A stretch of DNA of 64,000 bases, from positions 62,001 through 126,000 of the forward strand of contig CDRNVI010000164.1 in the NCBI GenBank assembly GCA_977017575.1, given 5' to 3'. The position numbers were made by a program, and so were the translations under genes. The DNA comes from Paramoeba atlantica (lineage: Eukaryota > Discosea). Position 1 is the first letter of the stretch. Each line of letters opens with the position of its first letter. The notes below the pieces were generated by a model. It searched no databases, was not told the origin of the DNA, and saw only the letters and a program-made list of their open reading frames with translations. Below are positions 32,701-43,802 of this stretch, piece after piece.

Positions 32701-35378
32701 CAGGCTCCCCATCATCTTCTTCATCTCCATCCAAATCAACAATTGCAATTTTCTTTTTTCTTCGGCTTTCAACTCGAAGGGGTTTGTGATATTTTTCTGG
32801 AATGTCTCCTGTAATTTGGTTTGTGAGAAGAGAGGAAAGAGAGAAAGGAAAGAGAAAAGAGAAAAGAGAAAAGAGAAAAGAGAAAAGAGAAAAGAGAAAA
32901 GAGAAAAGAGAAAAGAGAAAAGAGAAAAGAGAAAAGAAAGAGAGAAAAAAGAGAAAGAAAAAGAAAAGAGAGAGGAAAGAGGAAAAAGAGAAAGAAAGAG
33001 AAAAAAACCTCTCTTTTGCATCAATCGAATTAAATTTGACTTCCATTTTTTAAAAGCTAAACCAAAAAATAAAAAAAGAGAAGAGGGCAAAAGAAGAGAA
33101 AAGAAAGAAGAGAGAAAGAAAGAAGAATTAAAGAGAAAAAGGAAAAAGAAACCAAAAAAACAAACAAAACAAACAAAAGAAACAAAGAAAAAAGAAAAAG
33201 AAAAAAAAGAAAAAAAAAAGAAAAAGAAAAGAAAAAGATAAAAAAAAAAGAAAAAAAAAGAAAAAAAAAACCAGAAAAAAGATCGGCACTCTCATCACCT
33301 TCCCCTCGCCCAACAATCCTTTCGGCTCCCATTTGATAAAAAGCACTAACAAAAAAAATAAGAAAAACAATATTTACATAATTTTGAACAAAGAAACAAG
33401 AAAAACCAAAAATTAAATTTAAAAAGATAAAAAAAAAATAAAAAACAAAAACAATAAAGAAATAAATAAAGAAATAAAGAAATAAATCAAAGAAAATAAA
33501 GAAAATAAAGAAAATAAATAAAATAAATAAAATAAATAAAATAAATAAAATAAATAAAATAAATAAAATAAATAAAATAAATAAAATAAATAAAATAAAT
33601 AAAATAAATAAAATAAATAAAATAAATAAAATAAATAAAATAAAATAAATAATAAATAAAAATTCGAAAACCTGTCGAGAGTTCGACTGACACGATTGTA
33701 ATATTGTTTTGGATAAAGAGTATTTCCAAGTCCAAAAACTGAAATAATACTTTGTGAGAAAAGAAAGAAGAAGAGAGAAGAGAGAAGAGAAAGAGAAGAG
33801 AAAAGAAAGAAAGAGAGTAAAGAGAAGAGAAAAAAGAAAGAGAAAAGAACAAAAAAAAAGAAAAAGAAAGAAAGAAGAGAGACAAAAAAAGAAAGAAAGA
33901 AAGAAAAAAAGAAAAGAAAGAAGAAAACCTCCAAATTTCATTTGACGAAGTAAATTTCCACTTCTTTCATTTGCAGATTCAAACGTGACCCAATCGTAGA
34001 ATTCTTTTGTGGATTCTGTCGGGCTGAGAAGAAAGAAAGAAAGAAAAGAGAGAAAGAAAAGAGAAAAGAGAAAGAAAAAAGAGAGAGAAAAGAAAAAAAA
34101 ATTCAACAATAGAAATTCAATTTCAAAAGAAAAACGAAGAGAAAAAAAAAAACAAAAGAAAATAAATTTAAAAAAATTTAAAAAATTAAAAAAAGAAAAA
34201 AGAAAAAAAGAAAAAAAAAGAAAAAAAGAAAAAAAAAAAAGAAAAAAAGAAAAAAAAAGAAAAAAAGAAAAAAAAAACCTCCCCTCAGTATAAGTAGAAA
34301 CAATCAAAAAAAGATAATGATTTGAATAAGGAAGATTTTCAGGTTCATATTCTGATAAATCTTTCACTTTGATTTTGAAATATGAGTATCCTTCTAAATC
34401 CTGTTTTTATTCATCAGAGAAGAAGAAAGAAATAAAGAAATAAAGAAAATAAAGAAAATAAAGAAAATAAAGAAAATAAAGAAAATAAAGAAAATAAAGA
34501 AAATAAAGAAAATAAAGAAAATAAAGAAATAAAGAATATAAAGAAAATAAAGAAAATAAATAAAATAAAACAAATAAAACAAATAAAACAAATAAAACAA
34601 ATAAAACAAATAAAACAAATAAAATAAAACAAATAAAAAATAAAACAAATAAAACAAAAAATAAATAAAACAAATAAAATAAAACAAATAAAAACAAACT
34701 TTTGCAAGTTCTTTTGCGAGATCTTCAGCAGTCCCAGATTGAGTTCCGTAAGCGATTACAACTGTTGGTCCAACAAGCTTGAAAGAGAAAGAGAAAGTTT
34801 TGTTTTGTTTAGAGGATGTAGTTTCGAAAGAGAGAGAGAGAAGAGAAGAGAAGAAGAGAAGAGAAGAGAAAGAGAGAAAGAGAAGAGAGAGAGAAAGAGA
34901 AGAGAAGACAATCTTTCCCTCTCTTAAAAAGAAGAAAGAAAAAGAAAAAAAAAGAAACTTGAGATTTGGCTTTAATTGGATCGGGTTTACTTTTCATTCT
35001 GTTTCCCTATTTTTAAAAAAATAAATACATAATTCTGAAAAACTCTTTCTTTTTCTTTTTTCCCCTTTCTTTCTCTTTTCTCTTTCTCTTTTCTTCTTTT
35101 TTCCTTTTCTTTTTTATCTCTTTTTGTTTCTCTTTTCAGAAAATAATCAAAAGAACCTTAATTTTCTCTCTTGATTTTTTCCCTTTCTCTCCAACAGAAG
35201 AAACATCAGCTTCATCAAAAGGAACAAGCCCCTCCAACTCTCTCTTTCTCTCTTCTTCTTCGATTCTCTCTTTCTGCTCTTTTCTTTTCCCTTTCTCTTG
35301 AAAAAAAAGGAAAAACCCAACAACAACAAAACCAATCAACCCTCCAACATACAACAACCAATCATCAACAAAAACCAT
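29701..35378 (-). CDS. TYW1: tRNA wybutosine-synthesising protein 1 (TYW1), flavodoxin plus radical SAM
   Basis: TYW1 makes the tricyclic imidazo ring (4-demethylwyosine) at G37 of tRNA-Phe, using pyruvate and SAM. About 17 exons can be placed. The N-terminus has one membrane segment (WLLYVGGLIGFVVVGFFLFF). The flavodoxin domain follows with the FMN loop AYGTQSGTAEDL, then STYTEG and FGLGNTLYP. After a Lys-rich insert of about 40 residues come QRYQVVGGHSAVKMCRW and GGCYKHTFYGIESH, then the radical SAM cluster motif CANKCVFC (C-x3-C-x2-C). Downstream are LVGEPIIYPEINR, SVDAANPE and VTFCGGKKPPIG, and the end KPYVGGGC. Motif order and spacing match eukaryotic TYW1 closely. Introns hold A-rich (sense T-rich) microsatellites. 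The exon bearing the Lys-rich insert is the least certain join. Confidence 0.95.
30700..30772. repeat. AAAATAAT microsatellite in a TYW1 intron
   Basis: About eight copies of the 8-mer AAAATAAT. It lies inside an intron and is therefore T-rich on the transcribed sense strand. Confidence 0.85.
31945..32120. repeat. AAAATAAAT and AAAAT microsatellites in a TYW1 intron
   Basis: A block of about ten copies of the 9-mer AAAATAAAT passes directly into a pentamer array of AAAAT (32038-32115). Both lie in the intron before the exon encoding GGCYKHTF. Confidence 0.88.
32455..32680. repeat. AAAAAAT heptamer and AAAAT arrays in a TYW1 intron
   Basis: About sixteen copies of the 7-mer AAAAAAT, then an AAAAT pentamer array from about 32600. 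Intronic, T-rich in sense. Confidence 0.88.
32840..32945. repeat. GAGAAAA heptamer array in a TYW1 intron
   Basis: About a dozen copies of GAGAAAA; the sense strand is a pure TTTTCTC polypyrimidine tract next to a 3' splice site. Confidence 0.85.
33486..33655. repeat. AAAATAAAT array in a TYW1 intron
   Basis: About fourteen copies of the same 9-mer as at 31945, in a different intron of the gene. Confidence 0.88.
34430..34692. repeat. GAAAATAAA and ACAAATAAA arrays in a TYW1 intron
   Basis: Two successive 9-mer arrays: GAAAATAAA at about 34440-34530 and ACAAATAAA at about 34565-34690. Related but distinct units suggest point changes followed by local spread. Confidence 0.87.
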
Positions 35379-35839
35379 CTCTCTCTCTCTTTTCTCTTTC
35401 TCTTTTCTCTTTCTCTTTTTTCTCTTTCTCTTTCTTTCTCTTCTTCCTTTCTCTTCCTCCTTTTCTCTTTCTCTTCCGTTTTTCTCAGATGCGCCGAAAA
35501 ACCAAAAACAAAAAAGGAGAAGAGGGACACCAACAAAAAGGTGTCCCTTTATTTTTTTTTTTTTTTTGGTGTCCTTTTCTTTTTTTGGTGTCCTTTTTTC
35601 TTTTTCTTTTTTGTTTTTTGTTTGCCGAAAGTCTCACAAGCAAAAGGTTTTCTGTTGTTTGTGGCAAACAAATCGAACGATGGTTTTCGCAAGGGGGTTG
35701 CGAGATTGTTTTCATTCGTTCTCCAAATCAAATCAAATTTTCCCGACTTGAAAGTCAATCCAAACGCAAACTTTTCTATCTGGCTGATTGATACAGATCG
35801 AACTTTTTCCCACCACACACACACAAAAAGAAAAACGAA
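35379..35839. promoter_or_regulatory. Divergent intergenic region, T/C-rich
   Basis: 461 bases between TYW1 (minus) and the coiled-coil gene (plus). It contains CTCTTTCTCTTTT tracts and a tandem TTTTTTTGGTGTCC motif at about 35555-35595 that partly pairs with GGACACC at 35524. No defined promoter element is recognised. Confidence 0.35.
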
Positions 35840-36520
35840 ATGGAAAAAACCACAACCAACTCCCAAACCTTCGAGATTACCGACAAGCGCACAAAGAAAC
35901 TTGCCAAGATCGAAAAACGAATGAAAAATTTGGAAAGGACGAAAGCCCAGTTGCTCGAGGAAGAAGAGACTTCTTGTGTGTATTCGTTTGATCAACTCTC
36001 CACAGAAGAGCTCTCCCGAAATGATTTGAAGGACACGAAAAAAGCGTTAAAAGCTGTGCAAAAGAAAGAAAAGAAAGAAATGAAAAAAGAAAAGAAAAAA
36101 GAAAAGAAAGCTCTCAAGTTCGTTCGAAAAGAAGAAAAGATTTTGGAGAAGGAGAAGAAACGAAATGCCAAGAAGAAGACGGAGGAGGTGGTTCAACAAC
36201 GAGACGACCAAGAAGATCTTTTGACTTTTTGTGGTGACACTCTCAAGGAGTTCGAAGAGAAGAAAGAAAATGACAAAGTTTCTGAGACAAAGGAAGTGAA
36301 TGATTCGAAACTCAACAAGAAAGAAATGAAACACCAAAAGAAAGAAGCGAAAATGAAAAAGAAATGTGAGAAAAAGGAATGGAAGCTCGAAAAGAAAACG
36401 ATGAAACTCGAATATCGTCTGGATCTTTTGAGGAAAAAGGTTCAAAGGTCTCAACAGATAGAAGCAGATATTCTTGCAAAGCTTCAATTTCTTTCACTGA
36501 GGCAACCAATTTCTTGTTAA
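35840..36520 (+). CDS. Intronless Lys/Glu-rich coiled-coil protein
   Basis: One uninterrupted frame of 226 residues starting MEKTTTNSQTFEIT. Apart from a middle segment (QRDDQEDLLTFCGDTLKEF) it is almost wholly charged, with heptad-like Lys/Glu spacing typical of a long coiled coil or single alpha helix. No signal peptide, membrane segment or domain is recognised. Codon use is mixed rather than pure AAG/GAA repeat, and the frame has non-repetitive ends (YSFDQLSTEELS; LQFLSLRQPISC), which supports a real gene. The function is unknown. Confidence 0.7.
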   Translation: MEKTTTNSQTFEITDKRTKKLAKIEKRMKNLERTKAQLLEEEETSCVYSFDQLSTEELSRNDLKDTKKALKAVQKKEKKEMKKEKKKEKKALKFVRKEEKILEKEKKRNAKKKTEEVVQQRDDQEDLLTFCGDTLKEFEEKKENDKVSETKEVNDSKLNKKEMKHQKKEAKMKKKCEKKEWKLEKKTMKLEYRLDLLRKKVQRSQQIEADILAKLQFLSLRQPISC

Positions 36521-36694
36521 ATAATTAATGACCTTTGTTTTTTCTTTTATCTTTTTGGTAAATAAATCTCTTTTTCAATTATTTTTTTAAGTTTTAATCA
36601 ATTATTTTTTTTGTGAAAACAAATCTTTATTTTATTCAAAAAAGAATAATGAAAAAAAAAAAAATTGAAAAAAGAATTTTCTCTTCTGTTCTTT

Positions 36695-37965
36695 TTAAAC
36701 AGGAACTTCACCACGACAAGTAACTCGTTGCATCCTCCTCACAGTATCAGCCCCATCACCAATGGCAATATGCTGACAAATTCTATTATCCCAAACAGCA
36801 ACAGAACCAGGCATCCATCTAAATCGACATTGTACTTCAGGTCGATTGGGCAAAGAGGTCAAATACCGAAGAAAATCAGCACTCTCAGCCTCTGTCATCC
36901 CATCAAACCGAAGAGTAAACATCTCATTCACAAAGAGAGCTTTCTTCCCAGAATAAGGATGTGTTCGAATGACTGGATGTGAATTTTCAGCATAAAGAGA
37001 TTCTGATTCCATGTACTTCATTTTGGCATCACCACTTTCAAAATTCTCGAGTCTTTGTCCCTCGACACTGTAAGCTCGAGCTGCTGAGTGAATTGCACGA
37101 AGGTTTCCCAACATTTCTTTTAATCCATCAGACATTCGATCGTAAATTAAATGCATTCCAGCCCAAACTGTATTTAAAGGTACGAGGGAGAGTTAATTTA
37201 ATGAGATGAGAAAGAGAGAACAAAAAGAAAAAGAAAATAAAAACCTGTGTCATTTCCTACAGGAGGAACTTCTCGACCCACAAGAATTGATTCCCCTGAT
37301 GGTGACGATTGGAAAGAGTTGTCACTGTGCCATACCTCTCCAAATCTTGAAAAAAGAAGAAGAAGATCAGTTTCAAACCAAGAGAAGAGAAAGGGGAGAC
37401 GGATATCCAAAAAAAAATAAAAAACCTTGTTGGTTCAGATGGTTCTTTAATGATTTCCATAACTTCTGGATTCTCTGGAAGTCCTTTTACAATTGGATGG
37501 ATTTCCTGAAGAGAGAGAGAGAAAAATTTAAGTTTGTTTGGATGGAAAACTCAAAAAAAAAAGGGTGGTTCAAACCGGTTCACCAATGAAACCAGCAAAA
37601 CGGACATGATCATCTTGAGAAAGATCTTGGTCTCGAAAAAAAATCACCCCATACCTGATTGAAAAGATTAGATCGTGAACGAACAGATTGTGTATCATTT
37701 CGGATCACAAGTGATCGACACAAAAAAAAAAGAAAAAAGAAAAAAGAAAGAGAAAAAACTGGAATAAGGCTTCGCGAATCTTCGCTGCATTAGACTCAGA
37801 AACATTCTTCAAGTCAACTCCGTGTAACTCAGCGCCAATCGAGTAAGTAAGAGGTTTCACTTCAAAAGGCCAATCGCGCGAAACAGAAAAAGATCTTCGC
37901 CCAACCAAAGAAGTTGTTGTTTTTCGAAAAAAGGTTGTTGAAACAGAAAAAGCGCTTTTTAGCAT
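36695..37965 (-). CDS. TauD/TfdA-type Fe(II)/2-oxoglutarate dioxygenase
   Basis: Five exons. MLKSAFSVSTTFFRKTTTSLVGRRSFSVSR is Ser/Thr/Arg-rich without acidic residues, like a mitochondrial transit peptide. The catalytic fold follows: PLTYSIGAELHGVDL, then YGVIFFRDQDLSQDDHVRFAGFIGEP, then WHSDNSF with the iron-binding H-x-D. The distal part has HPVIRTHPYSGKKALFVN, then WDNRICQHIAIGD supplying the second iron His, and RMQRVTCRGE with the Arg that binds 2-oxoglutarate. All three iron ligands and the Arg are present, so it should be active. The family hydroxylates taurine, alkylsulfates or related acids; the substrate cannot be told. It converges on the coiled-coil gene. Confidence 0.9.
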
Positions 37966-38493
37966 TCCTTTGTAGGCGGAGAGAGAGAGAGAGGATATAT
38001 TCGAGAAAAAGTCTGGTCGACAAAAAAGAAAAAACAAAGATCGAGTCGAGTGACAAAAAGAAAAAGAGAAAAGGAAAAAGGACGAGAAGAAGAGTTCCGC
38101 GGTTTCTCCAAAAGGAAAAAAGTCGCTCTTGTTTTTAAAAATAGCGCCCTAAATTTTGTTGAAAAAGTTTTTGACTTTTCTCTCCCTCAATACCAGAAAT
38201 ATCAGACCGGAAAAGAAAAAAGAGAAACTCAAAAAGAATCTCCAAACTTGTTCTTCTCCCTTTTTGATTTTTTTTTTTGATTTTTCTCTCCCAATCCAAC
38301 AAACAGAATTGGAAAAGAAAAGAGTTTTTTTTTTGGAGAAAACACAAAAATATTCTCCAACTCAGTCTTCTCCCTCTTTTTGATTTTTTTTGAATTTGGT
38401 CTTTTGGGATTTATTTGAATTTTTTTTTGTGTTCTTTTTTTTTGGTTGATTTGATATTTTTTTTGTGGATTTTGTGTGGGTAATATCTTAAAT
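37966..38493. other. Intergenic region with no gene found
   Basis: 528 bases between two minus-strand genes. The first 200 bases, likely the 5' region of the dioxygenase gene, include a GAGAGA run; the rest is a TTTTTTGATTTTT-type T-rich stretch that looks like the 3' end of a transcript or an intergenic spacer. Confidence 0.4.
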
Positions 38494-40422
38494 TTAATCT
38501 TGTAGATCTGAGAGAAGTCCTCTCCAAAGATCAACTTCTCGAACAACATGATTCAAATGCATTTGCGAAAAGAGGGTCACCTTTAGAATACAAGGAATAA
38601 ATTTCTCATTTTAAAAAAAGAAGAATAAAAGAAGGGAAAGAGAAGAAAGAAAAACCTGATTTTTGATTTCCCTGATTCTCTCTGCTTCAAACCGTTGTAA
38701 TTCAACTTTAATTTTCTCAGAGCTCTTTGTAAAATTCTCTCTTGCAATATCATCTTCTTTTTGTGCTTCGTCCAAATCTCTTTTTGCTTTTGAATGGTCT
38801 GGACTGGTCATTGGAAGTCTGTCTAACTTATCTCTTCGTTGTTGAAGGGTACTAGACGTTGATTGAAATTTTGCGAGGAGTTCGAGACGATGCTCGAGGA
38901 CAGCTTTGACCTAGAAAAAAGAAAAAAAGAAAAATCAGAAAGAGTTTGTTTCTACTCAAAAAAAAACACAATGAATTTTTTTACTCTTCATTTTTTGAAG
39001 TCCCCCTCCCCCCCCAAAAAAAAACGAAAAGAAAAAAAAAGAACAAAACAAAACCTGACAAATATGACGATAAGAATCTCGAATCTCTCCCGCCCAGTGC
39101 TGCTCAAGCGAATCACCAACTTCAGTATTCAAGAGACACATTTGTGTTCCAATCTCCTGAAGTCGTTGATAACTTGTAGAAATTCGACGATCTCCACCTT
39201 CACCAACACCTCCTTCTTTAATGGATAATTGTTCACAAGTTTGTGAAAAATCCACCAACTTGGAAACTCGATCACGATAGTTGGAGACAAGAGAGGAAGA
39301 ATTATCAGCGAGGGAGAGAGTCAGAGTTTCAAGGTCCGCATAATAGCTCAGTTTCGCTTCAAACCAAACGTCAACCTCCACTGGTTTGGAGAGAACAGCG
39401 TTGCTGGCAATCGAAGAAACAGTATTCCAAAACCAACCCCCTGTCGATTGGGAAGAGGATGATGAAGAAGAAGAGGAAGAAGAAGAGTCAGATGGGAGTG
39501 ACCCAGGAGTCATAAAAGTTTTAAGAGCTGAAGAAGCAGCAAGAAGAGAGTGGCCCCCAATCCTTTGCATAAATCTCGAAAGCTCATATCTGCGGGTTTC
39601 TAGAAACCGTTCATCAAATTTACTATTTCCGACTGTTATCACCTTTTATTTTGGGAGGAAAGAGAAAGGTCAATCAGTTAATGAGAGAAAACGAGAGAGA
39701 GAGAGAGAGAGAAATTGTGAAAAAAGAGGGTGGTGTGGTGTTTTTTTAGTCAAACCATCCAAAGTAAATGAGAAAACTTACTTTTTCTGGCATGGGTGGA
39801 CGGATAGCACATGGTTCAAATTTTGCTAATTGCTGAAAGAGCCATAAAAAGTCACTAAACCTTCTTTGAACTCTGACTTCACTCCGTGTCCATCCTATTT
39901 TCTATTCCGTTCAAAAAAACATCCCCCCAGAAAAAAGGAAAGAGAAAAAAAAAAGAAAGAAGAAAAACCAAAAAAGCCAAAAAAGAAAACAAAAATGATG
40001 AAAACAAAAAATAAATGAATCAAACCAGGAGCAGTAGATTTACAAACAACTGTATAAACAGCATAAGCACTCATCCCTTCACCACTCTTCTTTGGATCAA
40101 TCACTCGAAATTCGAAATGAGATTCTTCTGGTTCTCTCAACCCCGCCATCGAAACAGGAGTCATTCCTTGATTTGCTCCGCTCTTGAATGAATCTTCTCT
40201 CTTTTGTTCAAAAGAAGAAGAAGAAGAAGGAGAAGAAGAAGAAGGAGTAGAAGAAGGAGGAGAAGAAGAAAGAGGATTTTCTGTTCCTTGTACTTCGTAT
40301 TGGTCAAGAACAGAAGGTTCTCCCCATTGGTTTTCTTCTGGAATTTCGTGCATATTCAAAATAGAATCATCGACTGTTGTAACTTCTGTTGTGAAGATGT
40401 CATCACCACCAAATGACGACAT
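38494..40422 (-). CDS. Sorting nexin with PX and BAR domains (SNX1/2-like)
   Basis: The start MSSFGGDDIFTTEV at 40422 is followed by a Ser-rich linker and a PX domain split over exons: FEFRVIDPKK..AYAVYTVV, then VQRRFSDFLWLFQQL and IRPPMPEK, then FDERFLETRRYELSRFMQRI. RRFSDF and the conserved Pro-rich turn are the phosphoinositide-binding core. A BAR region follows (WFEAKLSYYADLETLTLSL, then LQEIGTQMCLL, then HRLELLAKFQSTSSTLQQRRDKL), and a last exon with VTLFSQMHLNHVVREVDLW. Together these describe an SNX1/2/5/6-like retromer sorting nexin that binds and bends endosomal membrane. A Ser run and a GGWFWNTVSS segment interrupt the PX-BAR linker. Confidence 0.88.
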
Positions 40423-40748
40423 TTTTGAAAGAGAGAGAGAGAGTGTTTCTTTCTTTCTTTCTTTCCTTTTCTTTTTTTTTCTTTCCCCAAAAAAAAAACA
40501 ACACCAAAACGCCAAAAAGAAAGAAAAAGAAAAGAACGGTTGATTTTTTATATTTTATCTATTATTATTTTTACTAATATAAAATAAATAAAAATGCTTT
40601 ACTACTTTTATTTAAGGGAGTAAATATTTCTTTTGCCGATTTTGATTTTTTTTTTTTGTGAGAGACTGTTTTTTTGTTTCTTTTTTGTCTTCTTTTGTTC
40701 CCAGAACATTTTTTGGATCATCTCTTCTCTTTTTCCTCTTTCCCAAGA
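40423..40748. promoter_or_regulatory. Divergent intergenic region
   Basis: 326 bases between the sorting nexin (minus) and the small Cys/His gene (plus). An AT-only block at about 40548-40605 separates T/C-rich flanks. No motif is recognised. Confidence 0.35.
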
Positions 40749-41056
40749 ATGACTGAACAAATCGTAATCGAAGGAAAACGCTTCAATCAACCCGAACATG
40801 ATTGCCAGAAAGATAAAAATGATGGTCCTTGTATCGGAGAAGGATGTCGAAAATCTCACTTCCAAGAAGTTTGTAATGTTTGCGGAATTTCTTATGGTCA
40901 ACATAGTGGACATAAATGTCCTGTTGGAAATACAACAGGACATTTTAGTGGACGTTTGTCTTTCTTGTTCTTTTTAAGTTTTTTTTTCGATTCTTTTTCA
41001 CGAATTCTTTTTTTTGAACTTCAGATGCAAATATCAAACCAGCGAAACGAGGTTAA
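40749..41056 (+). CDS. Small Cys/His-rich protein with the KPAK tail
   Basis: Two exons, 40749-40953 and 41025-41056, joined in phase 1, give 78 residues. The body is rich in paired metal-ligand residues: HDC, GPCIGEGC, HF..VCNVCG, GQHSGHKC, HF. The last exon encodes only HANIKPAKRG and the stop, matching the terminal mini-exon of the ankyrin genes and of the gene at 48117. A longer reading of the same strand runs to 41327 in another frame, but that part lies over the last exon of the opposite EGF gene. The protein probably binds zinc; its role is unknown. Confidence 0.72.
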
Positions 41057-41161
41057 ACGAATACCAAAGAACGCAAAGGTGAAAGGAAAAACATTCTGTT
41101 TGTTTGAAGAAACCCAACAGAATTTTCAAGAAAAACAGTTCATCCACAAAACTCTTTTATT

Positions 41162-43802
41162 TCAATTTTTCTTTAAAAAGGGGCGTACCAAGCGACAATA
41201 TCGAAAACCATCAAGTTTGATGTGGCATAAGGATTGGCAAACACTCCAAAGACAATGGTGTGATCTAAAAAAAATGTTTAGAAACAAAAAAAGAAGAAAA
41301 GAAGTGAATAAGGAAAAGTCAATTTAAAAAACAAGAAAAAGAAAAGAAAAGAAAAGAAAAGGAAGAATGAAAAAGACCAGAAAAATCAGCAGTGATATCA
41401 ATTTGATGAAGAGGAGAGTCAGCAGCTCGTTCAACAGCATCATATGAAGTCAAAGATGGAGAGTCTTTTGCACTCGCAAAGAGCCACAAACTTCCAACAG
41501 TATTTTTCTCACGAATTGCCACAGTTAAACCAATTGACTTTGGTACATCAATGGAGAAATAAGTCCAGCTGTGGATGGAAACTGCTTGATCTCTCACAAG
41601 AACACCACTGAAAAAAAAAAAAAAGGAATTGGTGAAAGATTCAAATAAACCACAAACCACAAAAAGAACACAAAGAGAAAAAAAATATAAATAACAACAA
41701 AACAAAAACAAAACAAAAAACAAACTTTTCAAGAGCCTTGATGGGGACATTACAATCATCACCACCCCATCCACTTTGACAAACACAAACACTGTTGCCT
41801 CCTATACAAGAACCATGAGAATTTGGAGTACAAGCACAATTTGCTGCTTCGCTGATTGACATGGTGTATTGACAATCTTTGAATCCGTAAACTCCAATAT
41901 GCCTTTTGAGAAAGAGAAACAGTTGGTTGGTTAGGAACATGAAAAAGAAAGAAAAAAAGAAAACCAATGGGGGTGACAAAACAAAATCGAGACAATTATT
42001 ATAAAGAAACATGAATTAAAAGTATTACCAGGTTCCTCGATCAGGAGATGGAATAGTAAGATAAGAGTTTGTAAGGTTTGAGTTATCATAATAGAGATAG
42101 TTGAAAAAGTTGGGTGGGTTCCCTTTGTTAACATACACATCACAATCTGCGTCTTCGTTCGTCTACAATAATAAAAAATGAGTTTATTCTTCTTTTTCAA
42201 AATCTAAAAGAAAAAAGAAAGGAGGAGGGATAACAAACTTGTTGAAGAGAAATTACAGCATTAGTCACGGTATCAAGATTAATAAAGTAATAGTTCCAAG
42301 CACCTTCTCCAGCAAAACTACATATCAAAAAAAAAGAGAAAGAAAAGGGTAAGAGGATCTCTTCTTTGGATATCTTCTAGAAAGAAAAAATGTACCCAGA
42401 AGTTGGATCTTCAAAAGTGAGAGCACTATCTTGATGTTCACAAGATGGCCCAGAGAAGTCGGTGTTACATGAACAAGATCCGCTTTGACATTGTCCTAAA
42501 ATCAAAAAAAAAATATTCAGTCAACCAATTGAAAGGATCAAGATTTGTGGTTATGGTTTTGTTTTGTTTTGGTGTGGGAAGGGGGAGGGGACTTCAAAAA
42601 CAAAATGATTAACCATGGTTTGAACACTGATTCGGACAATTGTCATCTGCAATAATTGTTGCGATCATCCAATAAGAGGATGTTTCACGAGCATGAATAC
42701 CAATAAAGTATTCAGTGTTTCCTCGAGGCTAAAAAAAAAAATAAACGATTTTTTAATCAAATCCATCAAAAAAGAGAGAGGGTAAACAAAAAAAAGAAAG
42801 AAAGAAAGAAAAACACAAAAAAGACAACAGAAATTCTTTCTTTTTACCTGAGAAAGAATAATTCTCATAACTGTATCCTCACCACCAGGAGGAGTGCGAT
42901 AATCATAATCACGAAGAGTAGGAATTCGACCAGCAGCAAGATACATATCAGCTTCATTGGTATCTTCACCCTCTCCATCCAAATGAAGTTCAAATCTCAG
43001 TTTATTGGGGCGATCAGTGACTTTCATACTAAAGTATTCCCACCCTTCCACATTAACTCGGAAGTTTTGTTGACCAGATGGAGTGAGTTGGTATCGAAGG
43101 GCACATCTTTCCCCAGTAAACCCCTCAAAGCAAGAGCACTCATCAGATCCACCAAGACACTCTCCACTTAAAATGCTATCACATTGGCATGCTGATCCAA
43201 CTGTGTATTGGAAAGTATAATCACAACCCATATAGCCGTGAACGCCAAAGAAATAGGATCCCTCTAACCAAAGAAAAGAATTGGTTGGTTCAAAATTCCC
43301 CAAAATCTTTTGAAAAGATTTCCGAAAAAGAAAAAAAAAAAGACAAAAAGACAAAACCAGCAGCGAATGACAATTGACTTTGGACATTCATCGAGAAATC
43401 ACGGTAAAGGTAATCTTCAAATGTTGGGAAAGTTGCTTGCCTGACATAGAAGTCCAAATCACAAAACCCCTCTCCTGCTTGTTTCAGGGTTGCGGTGAGG
43501 ATCCCAGATTCTTCAAAGAAAAAAAAAAGGTTTTAGAGATTCAACAAGGAAGAAGAAGAAGAAAAAAAAGATTTGTGAAGAAAGTTAAAATGAATTCAAA
43601 AAGATATACCAAGGATGTTGACGTAGTAGTAACGCCATTTGCCAGAATCGACGTTACCATGATAGAGTTGGTCTGGTCTTGTAAGTTGACTGAAAATTGT
43701 ACAGTCAGAACCCGTCCAATTGTCTTCACATACTTGTTGGCCGCTAAGAGTAACAGAAAACAGACAAAGAAAGAACACAAAAAGAAAACTAGTCTTCTCC
43801 AT
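41162..43802 (-). CDS. Secreted protein with alternating EGF-like and beta-sandwich modules (paralogue)
   Basis: About ten exons. The signal peptide is MEKTSFLFVFFLCLFSVTLSG. Modules run in the same order as in the gene at 21840-24829: CEDNWTGSDC; CDLDFYV..GSYFFGVHGYMGCDYTF; CSCFEGFTGERC; ADMYLAAGR..YFIGIHARETSSY; CSCNTDFSGPSC; DADCDVYV..HIGVYGFKDCQY; CVCQSGWGGDDC; then the final beta module. The last exon (41264-41162) reads VFGVFANPYATSN and ends APFLKKN, aligned with VIIGVYGNSYS in the paralogue. Several introns present in the first copy are absent here, such as those within the first EGF and second beta module, so intron loss or gain has occurred since duplication. Confidence 0.8.

Noticed and set aside
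30100-34700. CRISPR-like or regulatory repeat arrays
   Set aside because: The units are contiguous microsatellites without spacers and lie inside introns of a eukaryotic gene.
37573-37610. GAAACCAGCAAAACGG on the plus strand as a KPAK-tail exon
   Set aside because: It is antisense to a conserved exon of the dioxygenase (RFAGFIGEP) and has no splice site or stop in the right place.
41057-41327. Continuation of the plus-strand frame after the small Cys/His gene
   Set aside because: It is in another frame after the stop at 41056 and overlaps the last exon of the minus-strand EGF gene, whose protein aligns with its paralogue.
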